In this document: positions 24,925-33,551 of the stretch, in pieces | Numbering within the stretch: position 1 is the stretch's first letter | Layout of the letters: each line of letters opens with the position of its first letter | NCBI GenBank assembly: GCA_045651745.1 | Contig: JAZRSW010000029.1 | Span: forward strand, 12,394 to 76,393 | DNA length: 64,000 nucleotides | From: UMGS172 sp045651745 | GTDB lineage: Bacteria > Bacillota > Clostridia > Oscillospirales > Acutalibacteraceae | Direction of reading: 5' to 3' | Made by a program: the position numbers and the translations under genes | Notes under the pieces: model-generated | What the model was told of the DNA's origin: nothing | Seen by the model: only the letters and a program-made list of their open reading frames with translations | Database searches by the model: none

Positions 24925-26151
24925 TTATATATCGTTATACTTTATTCCTGACTTTTTATTCATACGTTTATGATGTAATTTCTTTAAAAACTTGCTTTTT
25001 CTTGCAGTGTTAATTGCAACAAATTTAATAGTAAGCGGAATAGCAACAAAATAAGATGCCAATGGTATTTTTATTTTGTTTTCCTTCATCTTCTTGACGA
25101 TTTCCTCAAAATACAAAGCTTCAACTGTGCCATCTTTGGATTTTGAAAGAACAAAAGCCATATTATATACTAAATTTTTTTTGAAATATTCCACATCAAA
25201 TACAGCAGAATATTTTTCCAAGGCGTTTATAGAATATAAATCAGCCATTGTTCGAATACATTTTTCACAGGTTCTACAGTTTTCATCATTTGTGTTACAC
25301 ACATTTAAGACATTATAAGTTTCAGGATGCTGTGAAATATATTCGACTTTTTCAAGCCGAGTTTCGACTGCACCTGTAGTATAGAAAGTTGTGTTTTCAG
25401 TAGAAAAACATTGTGCGTTTAATACATCATAAAACGAACTATCATACGGATTAAAACTGAATTCTTTTAGAGTGTAACCAGCAGAATAGTAATATGTTTT
25501 AAACAGTTTTTGTAAAGCTAAAACAGCTGATAAAGAGCGGAATGAATGAGTAAAATTATAACTCATCATAATATTTTCACTGATGTTTGAATTAATCTTG
25601 ATGAAATCAAGATTCTGTGATTCAACAAACCCTTCAAAAACCTTTATACGCTTATAAAATCGTTTTTCTGCTTCTTTACCACCATAGCTTCCGCAAGCAC
25701 CAACATTAAAGAAAGTTAAATGTGTTATGTTAAAATCAGTAGGTTTCTTTTCCTTGTTTTTGAGATATGTATAAAATGAATCCACACCCGCTGAAAATCC
25801 TGTAGCAACTGCAAAAGAATCAAATATCTGGTTGCTTAATTCTGCATTTATGTCAATTGATTTATAATAATCAGAATACTTTGATAATGCAGGAATGAAT
25901 GTATTTGTTAGATTCCAATATATTTTTTGTGAAATAGGGCAATCAATAATCTGAATATTATGACCAAAAGCCATAGCAAACGGTAATATACCTATTAAAA
26001 AGGCGTCTGCTTTTTCATAACACAAGTATTCCTTATTGCAAGATTCAACCTCGTACCAAATGTCCCAAACATTGTCATCCACTTCAATCTTACTACAAAG
26101 ACGAGCATACTCACCTTTTTCTTCAATATAAGGCTTATTAATTTTAATCAT
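24925..26151 (-). CDS. PP-loop ATP pyrophosphatase-like protein of unknown function
   Basis: 408 residues. TGFSAGVDSFYTYLKN near residue 118 is an S-x-G-x-D-S PP-loop, as in N-type ATP pyrophosphatases such as QueC, GuaA and AsnB. A Cys cluster follows at about residues 284-297 (CNTNDENCRTCEKCIRTM), similar in spacing to the zinc site of QueC. The rest does not match QueC, and no other deazaguanine genes are near. PP-loop enzymes adenylate a carboxyl or carbonyl group and often then form an amide. Its place between an opine dehydrogenase and a CapK-like ligase suggests a role in amidating a uronic acid or an amino-acid derivative. That role is inference. Confidence 0.7.
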   Translation of the reverse strand: MIKINKPYIEEKGEYARLCSKIEVDDNVWDIWYEVESCNKEYLCYEKADAFLIGILPFAMAFGHNIQIIDCPISQKIYWNLTNTFIPALSKYSDYYKSIDINAELSNQIFDSFAVATGFSAGVDSFYTYLKNKEKKPTDFNITHLTFFNVGACGSYGGKEAEKRFYKRIKVFEGFVESQNLDFIKINSNISENIMMSYNFTHSFRSLSAVLALQKLFKTYYYSAGYTLKEFSFNPYDSSFYDVLNAQCFSTENTTFYTTGAVETRLEKVEYISQHPETYNVLNVCNTNDENCRTCEKCIRTMADLYSINALEKYSAVFDVEYFKKNLVYNMAFVLSKSKDGTVEALYFEEIVKKMKENKIKIPLASYFVAIPLTIKFVAINTARKSKFLKKLHHKRMNKKSGIKYNDI

Positions 26152-26164
26152 AGTTTCTGCTCCT

Positions 26165-27238
26165 TTAACTTAAGATACGTTTTATAATATCGTATCCTAA
26201 TTTTTCGACTGTTCGACCTTCTTGTCTGAAATCTCTTTTCAATAAAGCTGATGCACAATTTATAAGTCCGCTTGTAACAGGTGTCGGAATGCTGAGCACT
26301 TGCCCTAATGATTCTAAAAGCACAAGGCCCTGAGGCACATCTTCTGTTATATAACGCGAATTAGGAATGTCGGGACCAGTTGGAGAAGAGTTATTAGCAT
26401 AATCAAAGAAAACTTCAGTTGCATCACGGTCATCGTCATCGGAATTTCTCTGTTTACATGCCTCAACATAAGACAATCGCGGACAACCAAGTTTTTCAAG
26501 CACATTCATTTTTTCCTCATCAAGAGCCAAAACAAGATTCCATACATGTGGTGTAAACACTTCGCGATACATTGAATACATTCCGCCATTAATACTTGTG
26601 TATTCAATTCTTGGTACACTTAAAATTGCACCAACGGTATGCACAATAAGATTAGGATTGTGTAGGGCGGCTTCAACCACCGAAGATACATACGTAAAAT
26701 TAAAATCGAGTTTTGACAAAATATCCTTTGCCTTATCAATATTTTCAGCAGGATATACCCCTACTGGATTAATAACATTTTTAAATAACACCTGTACATT
26801 ACCCGGTGATGTGATTCTACAATCTATCGGTGAGCTTTCTGCTTCAATTATCGTTATGTCTTTATTGGTATATTTAAGAAAAAAACATGTAGATAAATAT
26901 CCGGGTTCTATAAGTACAGTTTGTCCGTCCTCAATATATCCACAAAGACTTTTAATCAGATTTTCGTGGTAATTGGTCTGAATATATATAATAAGCAAAT
27001 CTTTGCCTACAACAGCATCTTTCAGTTTTGTTGTAACATTGACTTTTGCATTCTTTGAGATGCCATTTTCGGTAATTGTTATGGATTGTTCGTCATAAAT
27101 CTTTTCAAAATGCTCATTATGTAATTTATTGGATGTTTTTAACAATGTCACATTATGACCTTTTATTGAAAGGTCAGCCGCAACTGTTGAACCTGCATGT
27201 CCGCATCCAATTACAGCAATGTTCATAGGTTTTTTCAT
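26165..27238 (-). CDS. Opine (octopine/nopaline) dehydrogenase family protein
   Basis: A 357-residue NAD(P)-dependent enzyme with an N-terminal Rossmann motif GCGHAGSTVA and the C-terminal octopine dehydrogenase domain (PF02317), recognisable from AALHNPNLIVHTVGAIL. Opine dehydrogenases reductively join the amino group of an amino acid to an alpha-keto acid such as pyruvate. In some Gram-negative O-antigens, N-(1-carboxyethyl)-amino acids are linked by amides to uronic acids. Finding this gene directly after UDP-GalNAc/GalNAcA genes, followed by two ATP-dependent activating enzymes, fits such a decoration. AAGGAG lies inside the end of the epimerase gene. Confidence 0.8.
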   Translation of the reverse strand: MKKPMNIAVIGCGHAGSTVAADLSIKGHNVTLLKTSNKLHNEHFEKIYDEQSITITENGISKNAKVNVTTKLKDAVVGKDLLIIYIQTNYHENLIKSLCGYIEDGQTVLIEPGYLSTCFFLKYTNKDITIIEAESSPIDCRITSPGNVQVLFKNVINPVGVYPAENIDKAKDILSKLDFNFTYVSSVVEAALHNPNLIVHTVGAILSVPRIEYTSINGGMYSMYREVFTPHVWNLVLALDEEKMNVLEKLGCPRLSYVEACKQRNSDDDDRDATEVFFDYANNSSPTGPDIPNSRYITEDVPQGLVLLESLGQVLSIPTPVTSGLINCASALLKRDFRQEGRTVEKLGYDIIKRILS

Positions 27239-27241
27239 TTA

Positions 27242-28216
27242 TTACAAATTCTCCTTATACCACTCGATAGCCTCGTTCAAGCCCCGCTTAAAGTCGTAGT
27301 CAGGGTCGTAGCCGAGCAGGTTTCTTGCCTTGGTAATGTCGGCGTTACTATGCTTAATATCGCCCTTACGGTCAGGACCGAAATTCGGCTTAATATTCTT
27401 ATTCAAAGCGGTTGTCAAAGTGTTATAAATATCAATCAAATATTCTCTCCCGCCATATGCTACATTAAAGGCGTTGCCTGCCGCTTCGTGCGAGGCCAGA
27501 CAAGCTTTGGAGTTTGCGTCAATAACATTTTCAATATAAGTGAAATCACGGCTTTGTTTGCCATCACCGTTAATGGTCGGCACTTCATTATTGAGTAACA
27601 TTTTTATAAATTTAGGAATGACCGCCGCATAAGCGCCGTCAGGATTTTGTCTGCGACCGAAAACATTGAAATAACGAAGGCCATACGTATCAAGTCCGTA
27701 ATGCAGAGTATATTGCTTTGCCCATTCTTCGTCGCAACGCTTGGTTAAAGCATACGGGGAAAGCAAATTACCCTCTCTACCTTCAGTTTTGGGGAGATTA
27801 GGCTCATCACCGTAAACCGAGGACGATGATGCATAAACAAACTTTTTGACGCCGTTTTGCCTTGCGGCTTCTAACATATTGAGTGTGCCTGTAATATTGT
27901 TTACATTATAAAACAAAGGCATTTCAATACTTCTGGGAACTGAACCCCAAGCGGCTTGGTTAAGTACGTAATCTACGCCCTCACAAGCCTTTTTGCAGGT
28001 TTCAAAATCCTTAATATCCCCTTTAACAAATTCATAATTAGGGTTATTGATAAACAAATCAACATTTTCCTGTTTGCCTGTTGAAAGGTCGTCCAAGCAA
28101 CGCACCTTATACCCTAAATTAAGTATGGCTTCACAAAGGTTAGAGCCGATAAAGCCAGCTCCACCTGTAACTAAAAACAATGAATTTTCAGGGAATTTAA
28201 GATTTTTATAACCCAT
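27242..28216 (-). CDS. UDP-N-acetylglucosamine 4-epimerase (WbpP/TviC-like)
   Basis: About 324 residues. The ATG at 28216 is preferred (GGAGG upstream) over a TTG five codons earlier. It is a short-chain SDR epimerase: NAD-binding VTGGAGFIGSNLCE, catalytic SSSSVYG and SPYALTKR (YxxxK). Large WbpP/TviC-type epimerases interconvert UDP-GlcNAc and UDP-GalNAc. The adjacent dehydrogenase would oxidise the product to UDP-GalNAcA, a pair well known from Vi antigen and O-antigen loci. Exact substrate is inferred from the pairing. Confidence 0.85.
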   Translation of the reverse strand: MGYKNLKFPENSLFLVTGGAGFIGSNLCEAILNLGYKVRCLDDLSTGKQENVDLFINNPNYEFVKGDIKDFETCKKACEGVDYVLNQAAWGSVPRSIEMPLFYNVNNITGTLNMLEAARQNGVKKFVYASSSSVYGDEPNLPKTEGREGNLLSPYALTKRCDEEWAKQYTLHYGLDTYGLRYFNVFGRRQNPDGAYAAVIPKFIKMLLNNEVPTINGDGKQSRDFTYIENVIDANSKACLASHEAAGNAFNVAYGGREYLIDIYNTLTTALNKNIKPNFGPDRKGDIKHSNADITKARNLLGYDPDYDFKRGLNEAIEWYKENL

Positions 28217-28218
28217 TT

Positions 28219-29529
28219 TTACAGCCTCCAATAGCAGTAGCCGTTTTCTTCATACTCTTTTCTGTCTAATACGCCTTTGATGTCTAAAAGTACCTTTTTA
28301 CCATCGCCAAAGAATTTGTCAACCTCAGGCAAAGTAAATTTAGAGAAACATTCGTGCGAAACCGCCATAATAACGGCATCCATATTTTTAATGGCATTTA
28401 TATCAACAAATTCAATGCCGTATAATGCCTTTGCCTCATTAGCGTCTGCTTCGGGGTCGGCAATTGTGGGCTCAATACCATATTCGCGAAGCTCTTTCAC
28501 AATATCGTAAACCTTGCTGTTACGTGTGTCAGGGCAATTTTCTTTAAAGGTAAAACCTAAAATTGCAACCTTAGCATTTTTAACCGACTTTTCACATTTA
28601 ATAAGGTTTTTAACGCAGTTTTCGGCAACATATTTACCCATATCATCGTTAATTCTTCTGCCTGCCAATATTACCTGACTGTGATAGCCTAACATTTCTG
28701 CTTTATATGTCAAATAATATGGGTCAACGCCAATACAGTGTCCACCTACAAGACCGGGGAAAAATTTTAAGAAATTCCACTTGGTACCTGCAGCCTTCAA
28801 AACCGATTTTGTATCAATACCGATTTTATTGAAAATAATCGAAAGTTCGTTCATAAAGGCAATGTTAATATCACGCTGACTGTTTTCAATAACCTTTGCA
28901 GCTTCGGCAACCTTAATGCTTTCTGCTCTGTGAACACCTGCTTCAACAACAAGTTCATAAACCTTTGCGATTTCTTCCAAAGATTCCTCATCCATACCCG
29001 AAACGATTTTTACAATGGTTTCAAGTCTATGAACCTTGTCGCCGGGATTAATTCTTTCAGGGCTATAACCGACCTTGAAGTCAACTCCGCATTTAAGCCC
29101 CGATTCTTTTTCCAAAATTGGAGCACAAATGTCCTCTGTAACACCGGGGTAAACGGTAGATTCATATACTACAATTGAGCCTTTTGTAAGATTGCGACCA
29201 ACGATTCGAGACGCACCCTCAACCGGTGTCAAATCAGGCGTATGGTCATCATTTACAGGTGTCGGTACTGCTACGATATGAAATTTTGCCTCACGAAGTT
29301 TAGTTTCATCGGCGGTAAATTCAACCGTTGTGTTTTTAATGGCATCATTGCCGACTTCGTTTGTAGGGTCGATACCACTTTTATAAAGTTCTATCTTCTT
29401 TTTATTAAGGTCAAACCCAATAACATCAACCTTTTTTGCAAAAGCAACCGCGATAGGCATACCTACATAGCCAAGTCCCACAAGTGAAATTTTTTCTTTT
29501 CTGTTTACGATTTTTTCATATAAAGACAT
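28219..29529 (-). CDS. UDP-N-acetylhexosamine 6-dehydrogenase (WbpO/TviB-like)
   Basis: 436 residues, starting at the ATG 8 nt after GAGG. Rossmann motif GLGYVGMPIAVAFAKK, followed by ESTVYPGVTED, YSPERINPGDK, AEAAKVIENSQRDINIA and GGHCIGVDPYYLTYKA, the signature of the nucleotide-sugar dehydrogenase group that oxidises UDP-GlcNAc or UDP-GalNAc to the uronic acid. The catalytic Cys is expected in the ENCPDTRNS segment or its equivalent. It ends 2 bp before the epimerase gene. Together they should supply UDP-GalNAcA, making the polymer acidic. Confidence 0.87.
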   Translation of the reverse strand: MSLYEKIVNRKEKISLVGLGYVGMPIAVAFAKKVDVIGFDLNKKKIELYKSGIDPTNEVGNDAIKNTTVEFTADETKLREAKFHIVAVPTPVNDDHTPDLTPVEGASRIVGRNLTKGSIVVYESTVYPGVTEDICAPILEKESGLKCGVDFKVGYSPERINPGDKVHRLETIVKIVSGMDEESLEEIAKVYELVVEAGVHRAESIKVAEAAKVIENSQRDINIAFMNELSIIFNKIGIDTKSVLKAAGTKWNFLKFFPGLVGGHCIGVDPYYLTYKAEMLGYHSQVILAGRRINDDMGKYVAENCVKNLIKCEKSVKNAKVAILGFTFKENCPDTRNSKVYDIVKELREYGIEPTIADPEADANEAKALYGIEFVDINAIKNMDAVIMAVSHECFSKFTLPEVDKFFGDGKKVLLDIKGVLDRKEYEENGYCYWRL

Positions 29530-29542
29530 CACCATTACCTCT

Positions 29543-30634
29543 TTATTTTAAAAACTCATAATATTTATCAATAATAATTTGTCGGTCAAACTCTTTTTCG
29601 ACCTTTTCGCGTGCCAATTTACCCATCGTGGTCTTTTCTTCGTTTGTTAAACTGCAAAATTTCTCAATTTTTTCGTAAAGTTCTTCGGCATCTTTAACAG
29701 CAAAGTAAAAACCTGTTTCTTGGTCGTTTACGCCTTCAACACAACCGGGAATATTGGATACAATTGAGGCTCTGCCACAAGCCGCCGCCTCTAACACAAC
29801 GTTGCTCATACCTTCGTGATGCGATGGATGAATCAAACAATCACAACTTTTCAAAAGTTGGTGAACAACCTCATGCTCAACGCCGTTGTAAAAAATGACG
29901 TTATCACACTTTTCAAAAGCTTCAACCTTCGATTTATACTCGTCATCCTCATACCAACCGACAATATGAAACTCTGCTTTTAGGTTGTTTTCTATTGCCT
30001 TATTGATTGCATAAAACAACTCGTCATAACCCTTATCTTTACGAACCCTCGCGATAGTTATAAATTTCGTTTTATCGTTTTTTGGATATGCTTCAAACGG
30101 ATTTGTGTTCAGGTTTACGCCCGAACCCGGTAGCAAACCGTAATTTTTTGTAACAACCTTTTTTTCTATAAAGAAATTCATATTGCTACTGTTTTGGAAA
30201 AATACCATTTTTGCCTTTTTGTATGCAATTTTTTGAAGGACTAACATTATTTTTGCAATGACATTTTGTTTTTCAAAATTTGCGCCAAGTCCCGTTACGT
30301 TAGCAACATACGGAGTTTTAGTGATTCTGCAAGCAAGTCCTCCGTAAATATTCGGTTTTGCAGTATATGTAAACACCATGTCGGGTTTTATGTCTTTTAT
30401 AATTTTTCTTAATTGAAGTGTTGTTTTAAAATCTTCAACGGGATTGGTGCCAAAGCGGTTCATTTTAATCTCAATCACATTAGCGCCTGTTGAGGCCAAC
30501 TTCACATTACGCTCATCAGAAGGTAGTGCAATATAAACCTCAACACCCATTTTTATAAGATACTCGATAAGTTCAATCCTAAAATTATAAACGGTCGTAA
30601 AATCGTTAACAACCATTAAAACCCTTTTGCTCAT
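29543..30634 (-). CDS. Glycosyltransferase family 4 (CapM/PglA-like)
   Basis: This 363-residue GT-B protein starts MSKRVLMVVNDFTTVYNFR, with TAKPNIYGGLACRI, VTGLGANF, LLPGSGVNLN, FITIARVRKDKGYDELFYA and the Glu motif PSHHEGMSNVVLEAAACG. This pattern is that of CapM/PglA-type transferases that often use UDP-GalNAc or related donors and add the second sugar. That fits its position next to the UDP-GalNAc/GalNAcA genes. Confidence 0.85.
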   Translation of the reverse strand: MSKRVLMVVNDFTTVYNFRIELIEYLIKMGVEVYIALPSDERNVKLASTGANVIEIKMNRFGTNPVEDFKTTLQLRKIIKDIKPDMVFTYTAKPNIYGGLACRITKTPYVANVTGLGANFEKQNVIAKIMLVLQKIAYKKAKMVFFQNSSNMNFFIEKKVVTKNYGLLPGSGVNLNTNPFEAYPKNDKTKFITIARVRKDKGYDELFYAINKAIENNLKAEFHIVGWYEDDEYKSKVEAFEKCDNVIFYNGVEHEVVHQLLKSCDCLIHPSHHEGMSNVVLEAAACGRASIVSNIPGCVEGVNDQETGFYFAVKDAEELYEKIEKFCSLTNEEKTTMGKLAREKVEKEFDRQIIIDKYYEFLK

Positions 30635-30644
30635 AAACTACTTC

Positions 30645-31559
30645 CTATAAAACCTCTAATATTTTTTCTGCGATACCTTTCGAGTTAATTCCAAACTGAC
30701 TTCTCAAGTACTGCTGACTTCCCACAATGGCAGAATATGTATCGTTTAGTCCTATTCTCAGAAGTCTTGCTTTTGTCACCTGTTCAGAAAGCACCTCTGC
30801 CACAGCCGAGCCAAAACCGCCCACAATATTATGTTCCTCTACCGTGACGATAAGGTCAAAATCCTTTGCGGTATTATTTATAACCTCTATGTCTAACGGT
30901 TTTACAGTCGGGAAGGTATAAACCGCAGGGTCTATTCCTTGATTTTTCAAAATCTCAACCGCACCGTCAACTTCTTCGAAGATTGCGCCTGTCGAGAAAA
31001 TTGCAACCCTTTGTCCATCTTTAACCTTTATGGCTTTGCCTATCTGAAAATTGTCAATTTTTTGGTGAATTCGCTTTTCACCGCCGCGGCCAAGTCTTAA
31101 ATAACAAGTTCCGTTATGTTTAACCATTGCCTTTGTGGCTTCCTCGGCTTCCAAAAGGTCACCGGGGGCTAAAACCACAACATCGGGCAACGCGCGGAGT
31201 ATTGCGATATCCTCGGTAGCGTGATGACTCATACCTAACGAGCCGTAAACAAAGCCACCGCCAACACAAACAATCTTGACGTTTGCATTATGATATGCAC
31301 AGTCGTTTCTTATCTGTTCCAGGCAACGAAGTGTCGGGAAATTACCTATTGAGTATGTAAAAACGGTTTTCCCTGCCAATGCCATACCTGCCGCCATTGT
31401 GGTCATGTTTTGTTCCGCAATACCTGCATTTGTAAATTGGTCGGGCAATGCTTCCCAATAAGGCTTTAAAACACCAAACCCCAGGTCACCCGTAACAAGT
31501 TCAATGTTCTTATCCTTTTTAGCAAGTTCTATTAAGGTTTTAACAAATGTATCTCTCAT
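30645..31559 (-). CDS. Transketolase, C-terminal subunit (split enzyme)
   Basis: 304 residues holding the pyrimidine-binding (PYR) and C-terminal transketolase domains: TGDLGFGVLKPYWE, NAGIAEQNMTTMAAGMALAG with the catalytic Glu, and VTVEEHNIVGGFGSAVAE. It pairs with the gene abutting it at 31560, which carries the thiamine-diphosphate phosphate-binding half. Being inside a glycan operon, it is unlikely to be the main metabolic transketolase. Confidence 0.85.
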   Translation of the reverse strand: MRDTFVKTLIELAKKDKNIELVTGDLGFGVLKPYWEALPDQFTNAGIAEQNMTTMAAGMALAGKTVFTYSIGNFPTLRCLEQIRNDCAYHNANVKIVCVGGGFVYGSLGMSHHATEDIAILRALPDVVVLAPGDLLEAEEATKAMVKHNGTCYLRLGRGGEKRIHQKIDNFQIGKAIKVKDGQRVAIFSTGAIFEEVDGAVEILKNQGIDPAVYTFPTVKPLDIEVINNTAKDFDLIVTVEEHNIVGGFGSAVAEVLSEQVTKARLLRIGLNDTYSAIVGSQQYLRSQFGINSKGIAEKILEVL

Positions 31560-32549
31560 TTATTTTTCCTCCTTAATAGCTTTTTTCATTTCTACATCTT
31601 GTAAAGAACTAACCCTTCGAGGCTTTTCTAAAAACGAAGGTTTCCATGTTTCCGTCATAGTGTGGTCAAAGCCGTCAAGTTCAGTATTCAAATTAGGATT
31701 TTCGATACCGTTTGGCGTATAAACATCCTCAGCACCTTCGGGTTTTATTTTATGCAATTCGGTTACCGCGGTATCATACTCCCAACCTCTATGAGGGAAA
31801 CGGTAATGCCACAAAATATCCATCTCCATAAAGGAAACGCCTTTACCCTTTACAGTGTTTGCAATAATTACCGTAGGCTTGTCCTTCTCCGCCAAAGCGT
31901 TATTAAACGCTGATTTCAACTCATCGTGGTTATGTCCGTCAATATCAATAACGTTCCAACCAAATGCACGCCACTTTGCACCCATATCCTCAATTTCAAG
32001 AGTGTTCTCGTTATAGTCCAGGCTCTGCATACGGTTATGGTCAATAACGGCAATTAAATTATTAAGTCTGAAATGATTGGCAAAAAGTGCTGCCTCAAAA
32101 ACCGAGCCTTCATTACACTCACCGTCGCCCATTACAACAAAAGCGCGTGTGTTTTTGCCGTCCTTTTTAAATGCATATGCCATACCTGCTGCTGCTGACA
32201 GTCCGTGACCTAATGAACCCGTTGAAAAATCAACACCGGGAACTTTATGAGATACGTGACCGCTTAATCGACTTCCATCCTGATAATGAGTCTTTAGCTC
32301 TTCAACGTCAAAGAAACCGCTTTCAGCCAAAGCAGCATAAATTGATGCCCCTGCATGTCCCTTGCTCAAGATAAATCTATCCCTATCTTCAAAGCAAGGA
32401 TTTTTAGGGTCAACCCTTAAAATATCAGTATAAAGCACTGCGACAATATCAGCGACCGACAAAATTGCACCGATATGACTGCCACCTGAAAGGTGAGTCA
32501 TCTCGATTCCATGACGTCTGATTTCCCAAGCAAGAGCGTAACTGTCCAT
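31560..32549 (-). CDS. Transketolase, N-terminal subunit (split enzyme)
   Basis: 329 residues with the thiamine-diphosphate binding motif GDGECNEG...N, an early GGSHIGAILSVADIVAVLY segment and ILSKGHAGASIYAAL. It forms the PP domain half of a two-gene transketolase. The pair could transfer a two-carbon ketol unit onto a sugar or keto-sugar precursor for the polymer, or generate a rare sugar phosphate with the aldo/keto reductase upstream. Both ideas are inference. AGGAGA precedes the ATG. Confidence 0.85.
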   Translation of the reverse strand: MDSYALAWEIRRHGIEMTHLSGGSHIGAILSVADIVAVLYTDILRVDPKNPCFEDRDRFILSKGHAGASIYAALAESGFFDVEELKTHYQDGSRLSGHVSHKVPGVDFSTGSLGHGLSAAAGMAYAFKKDGKNTRAFVVMGDGECNEGSVFEAALFANHFRLNNLIAVIDHNRMQSLDYNENTLEIEDMGAKWRAFGWNVIDIDGHNHDELKSAFNNALAEKDKPTVIIANTVKGKGVSFMEMDILWHYRFPHRGWEYDTAVTELHKIKPEGAEDVYTPNGIENPNLNTELDGFDHTMTETWKPSFLEKPRRVSSLQDVEMKKAIKEEK

Positions 32550-32610
32550 ACTTTCTCCTATCTTATACCTGCAAAATTAAATTTGCATTTATCTTTTGTG
32601 AGAGTCAAAC

Positions 32611-33543
32611 TCATAACGAGGCCTCATTTAAAATTTTCAGTTCTTCGTCGGTTAAATGCCAATCAAGAGCCTTAAGATTAGAGAGCATTTCCTCTCTGGT
32701 TTTAACGCCTGCAATAACGACCGAGTCTTTAATGTTGTCCAAAATAAATCTGATTGCCACTGCGGAAATTGTCGTATTATGATTTTCAGCAATCGGCTTC
32801 ATCTTTTCAACGATTTCCAAATTCTTCTTCAATTTTTCACCGTGAAAATTTTCATATATTTCACGGCTTCTTCGGTCATCTGGGCCGAAAACAGTGTTTA
32901 TATCATACTTGCCGGTTAACACGCCTTGCCCCAAACTTCCCCAAGTCAACGGTGTGACGTTGAGTTTTTGGACTTCATCAAGTAATTTAGCCTCGTGAAT
33001 ACGGCAGGCAAGCGAATACTCATGTTGGCAGTTTACAAAAAGGTTTTTGTAAGGCAACAATTCCTCTAAATTTTCTTTTGAAATATTACTCAAACCAAAA
33101 TAACGGATTTTGCCTTCTTTTTGCAACGTTTTCAAACCGTCAACAACCTCTTCAATGGGGGTGTTATCACGGTAATGAATAACATAAACGTCGATATAAT
33201 CGGTATTAAGCCTTTTTAAACTTTCTTCTAATGCATGACGCATATACGCGGGACTGTTATCATAAACAGTTTTTCCGTCTTCCCTTTTGACGCCAAACTT
33301 TGACTGGATTACAACCTTTTCTCTTCTGCCCTTAATGCCTTTTGCCAAAGTAAGTTCGCTCTGTCCGAGTCCATATACGTCGGCAGTGTCAAAGAAATTG
33401 ACGCCCTTTTCGATAGCAACATCAATCGCATCCAAAAAGTCCTGCTCATGCGTTTCTCCCCATCCGAAGCCACCCATCGGGCAACCTCCCATTTGAAAGC
33501 GAGAAACTTTTAAATCCGAATTTTTAAGTGTTATGTACTCCAT
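32611..33543 (-). CDS. Aldo/keto reductase
   Basis: 310 residues, TIM-barrel AKR fold. It has the catalytic tetrad positions D (NFFDTADVYG, with Asp and Tyr), K (VVIQSKFG) and H (DVYVIHYRD), and the NADPH-binding VIAGVKTREEM near the C-terminus. It sits second in the operon, before the transketolase pair. In glycan loci such enzymes reduce keto-sugars or small aldehydes. Substrate unknown. Confidence 0.83.
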   Translation of the reverse strand: MEYITLKNSDLKVSRFQMGGCPMGGFGWGETHEQDFLDAIDVAIEKGVNFFDTADVYGLGQSELTLAKGIKGRREKVVIQSKFGVKREDGKTVYDNSPAYMRHALEESLKRLNTDYIDVYVIHYRDNTPIEEVVDGLKTLQKEGKIRYFGLSNISKENLEELLPYKNLFVNCQHEYSLACRIHEAKLLDEVQKLNVTPLTWGSLGQGVLTGKYDINTVFGPDDRRSREIYENFHGEKLKKNLEIVEKMKPIAENHNTTISAVAIRFILDNIKDSVVIAGVKTREEMLSNLKALDWHLTDEELKILNEASL

Positions 33544-33551
33544 AAAAAATC

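Noticed and set aside
24925..26151. QueC (7-cyano-7-deazaguanine synthase)
   Set aside because: Only the PP-loop and Cys cluster resemble it. Length and the rest of the sequence differ, and no queuosine genes are near.
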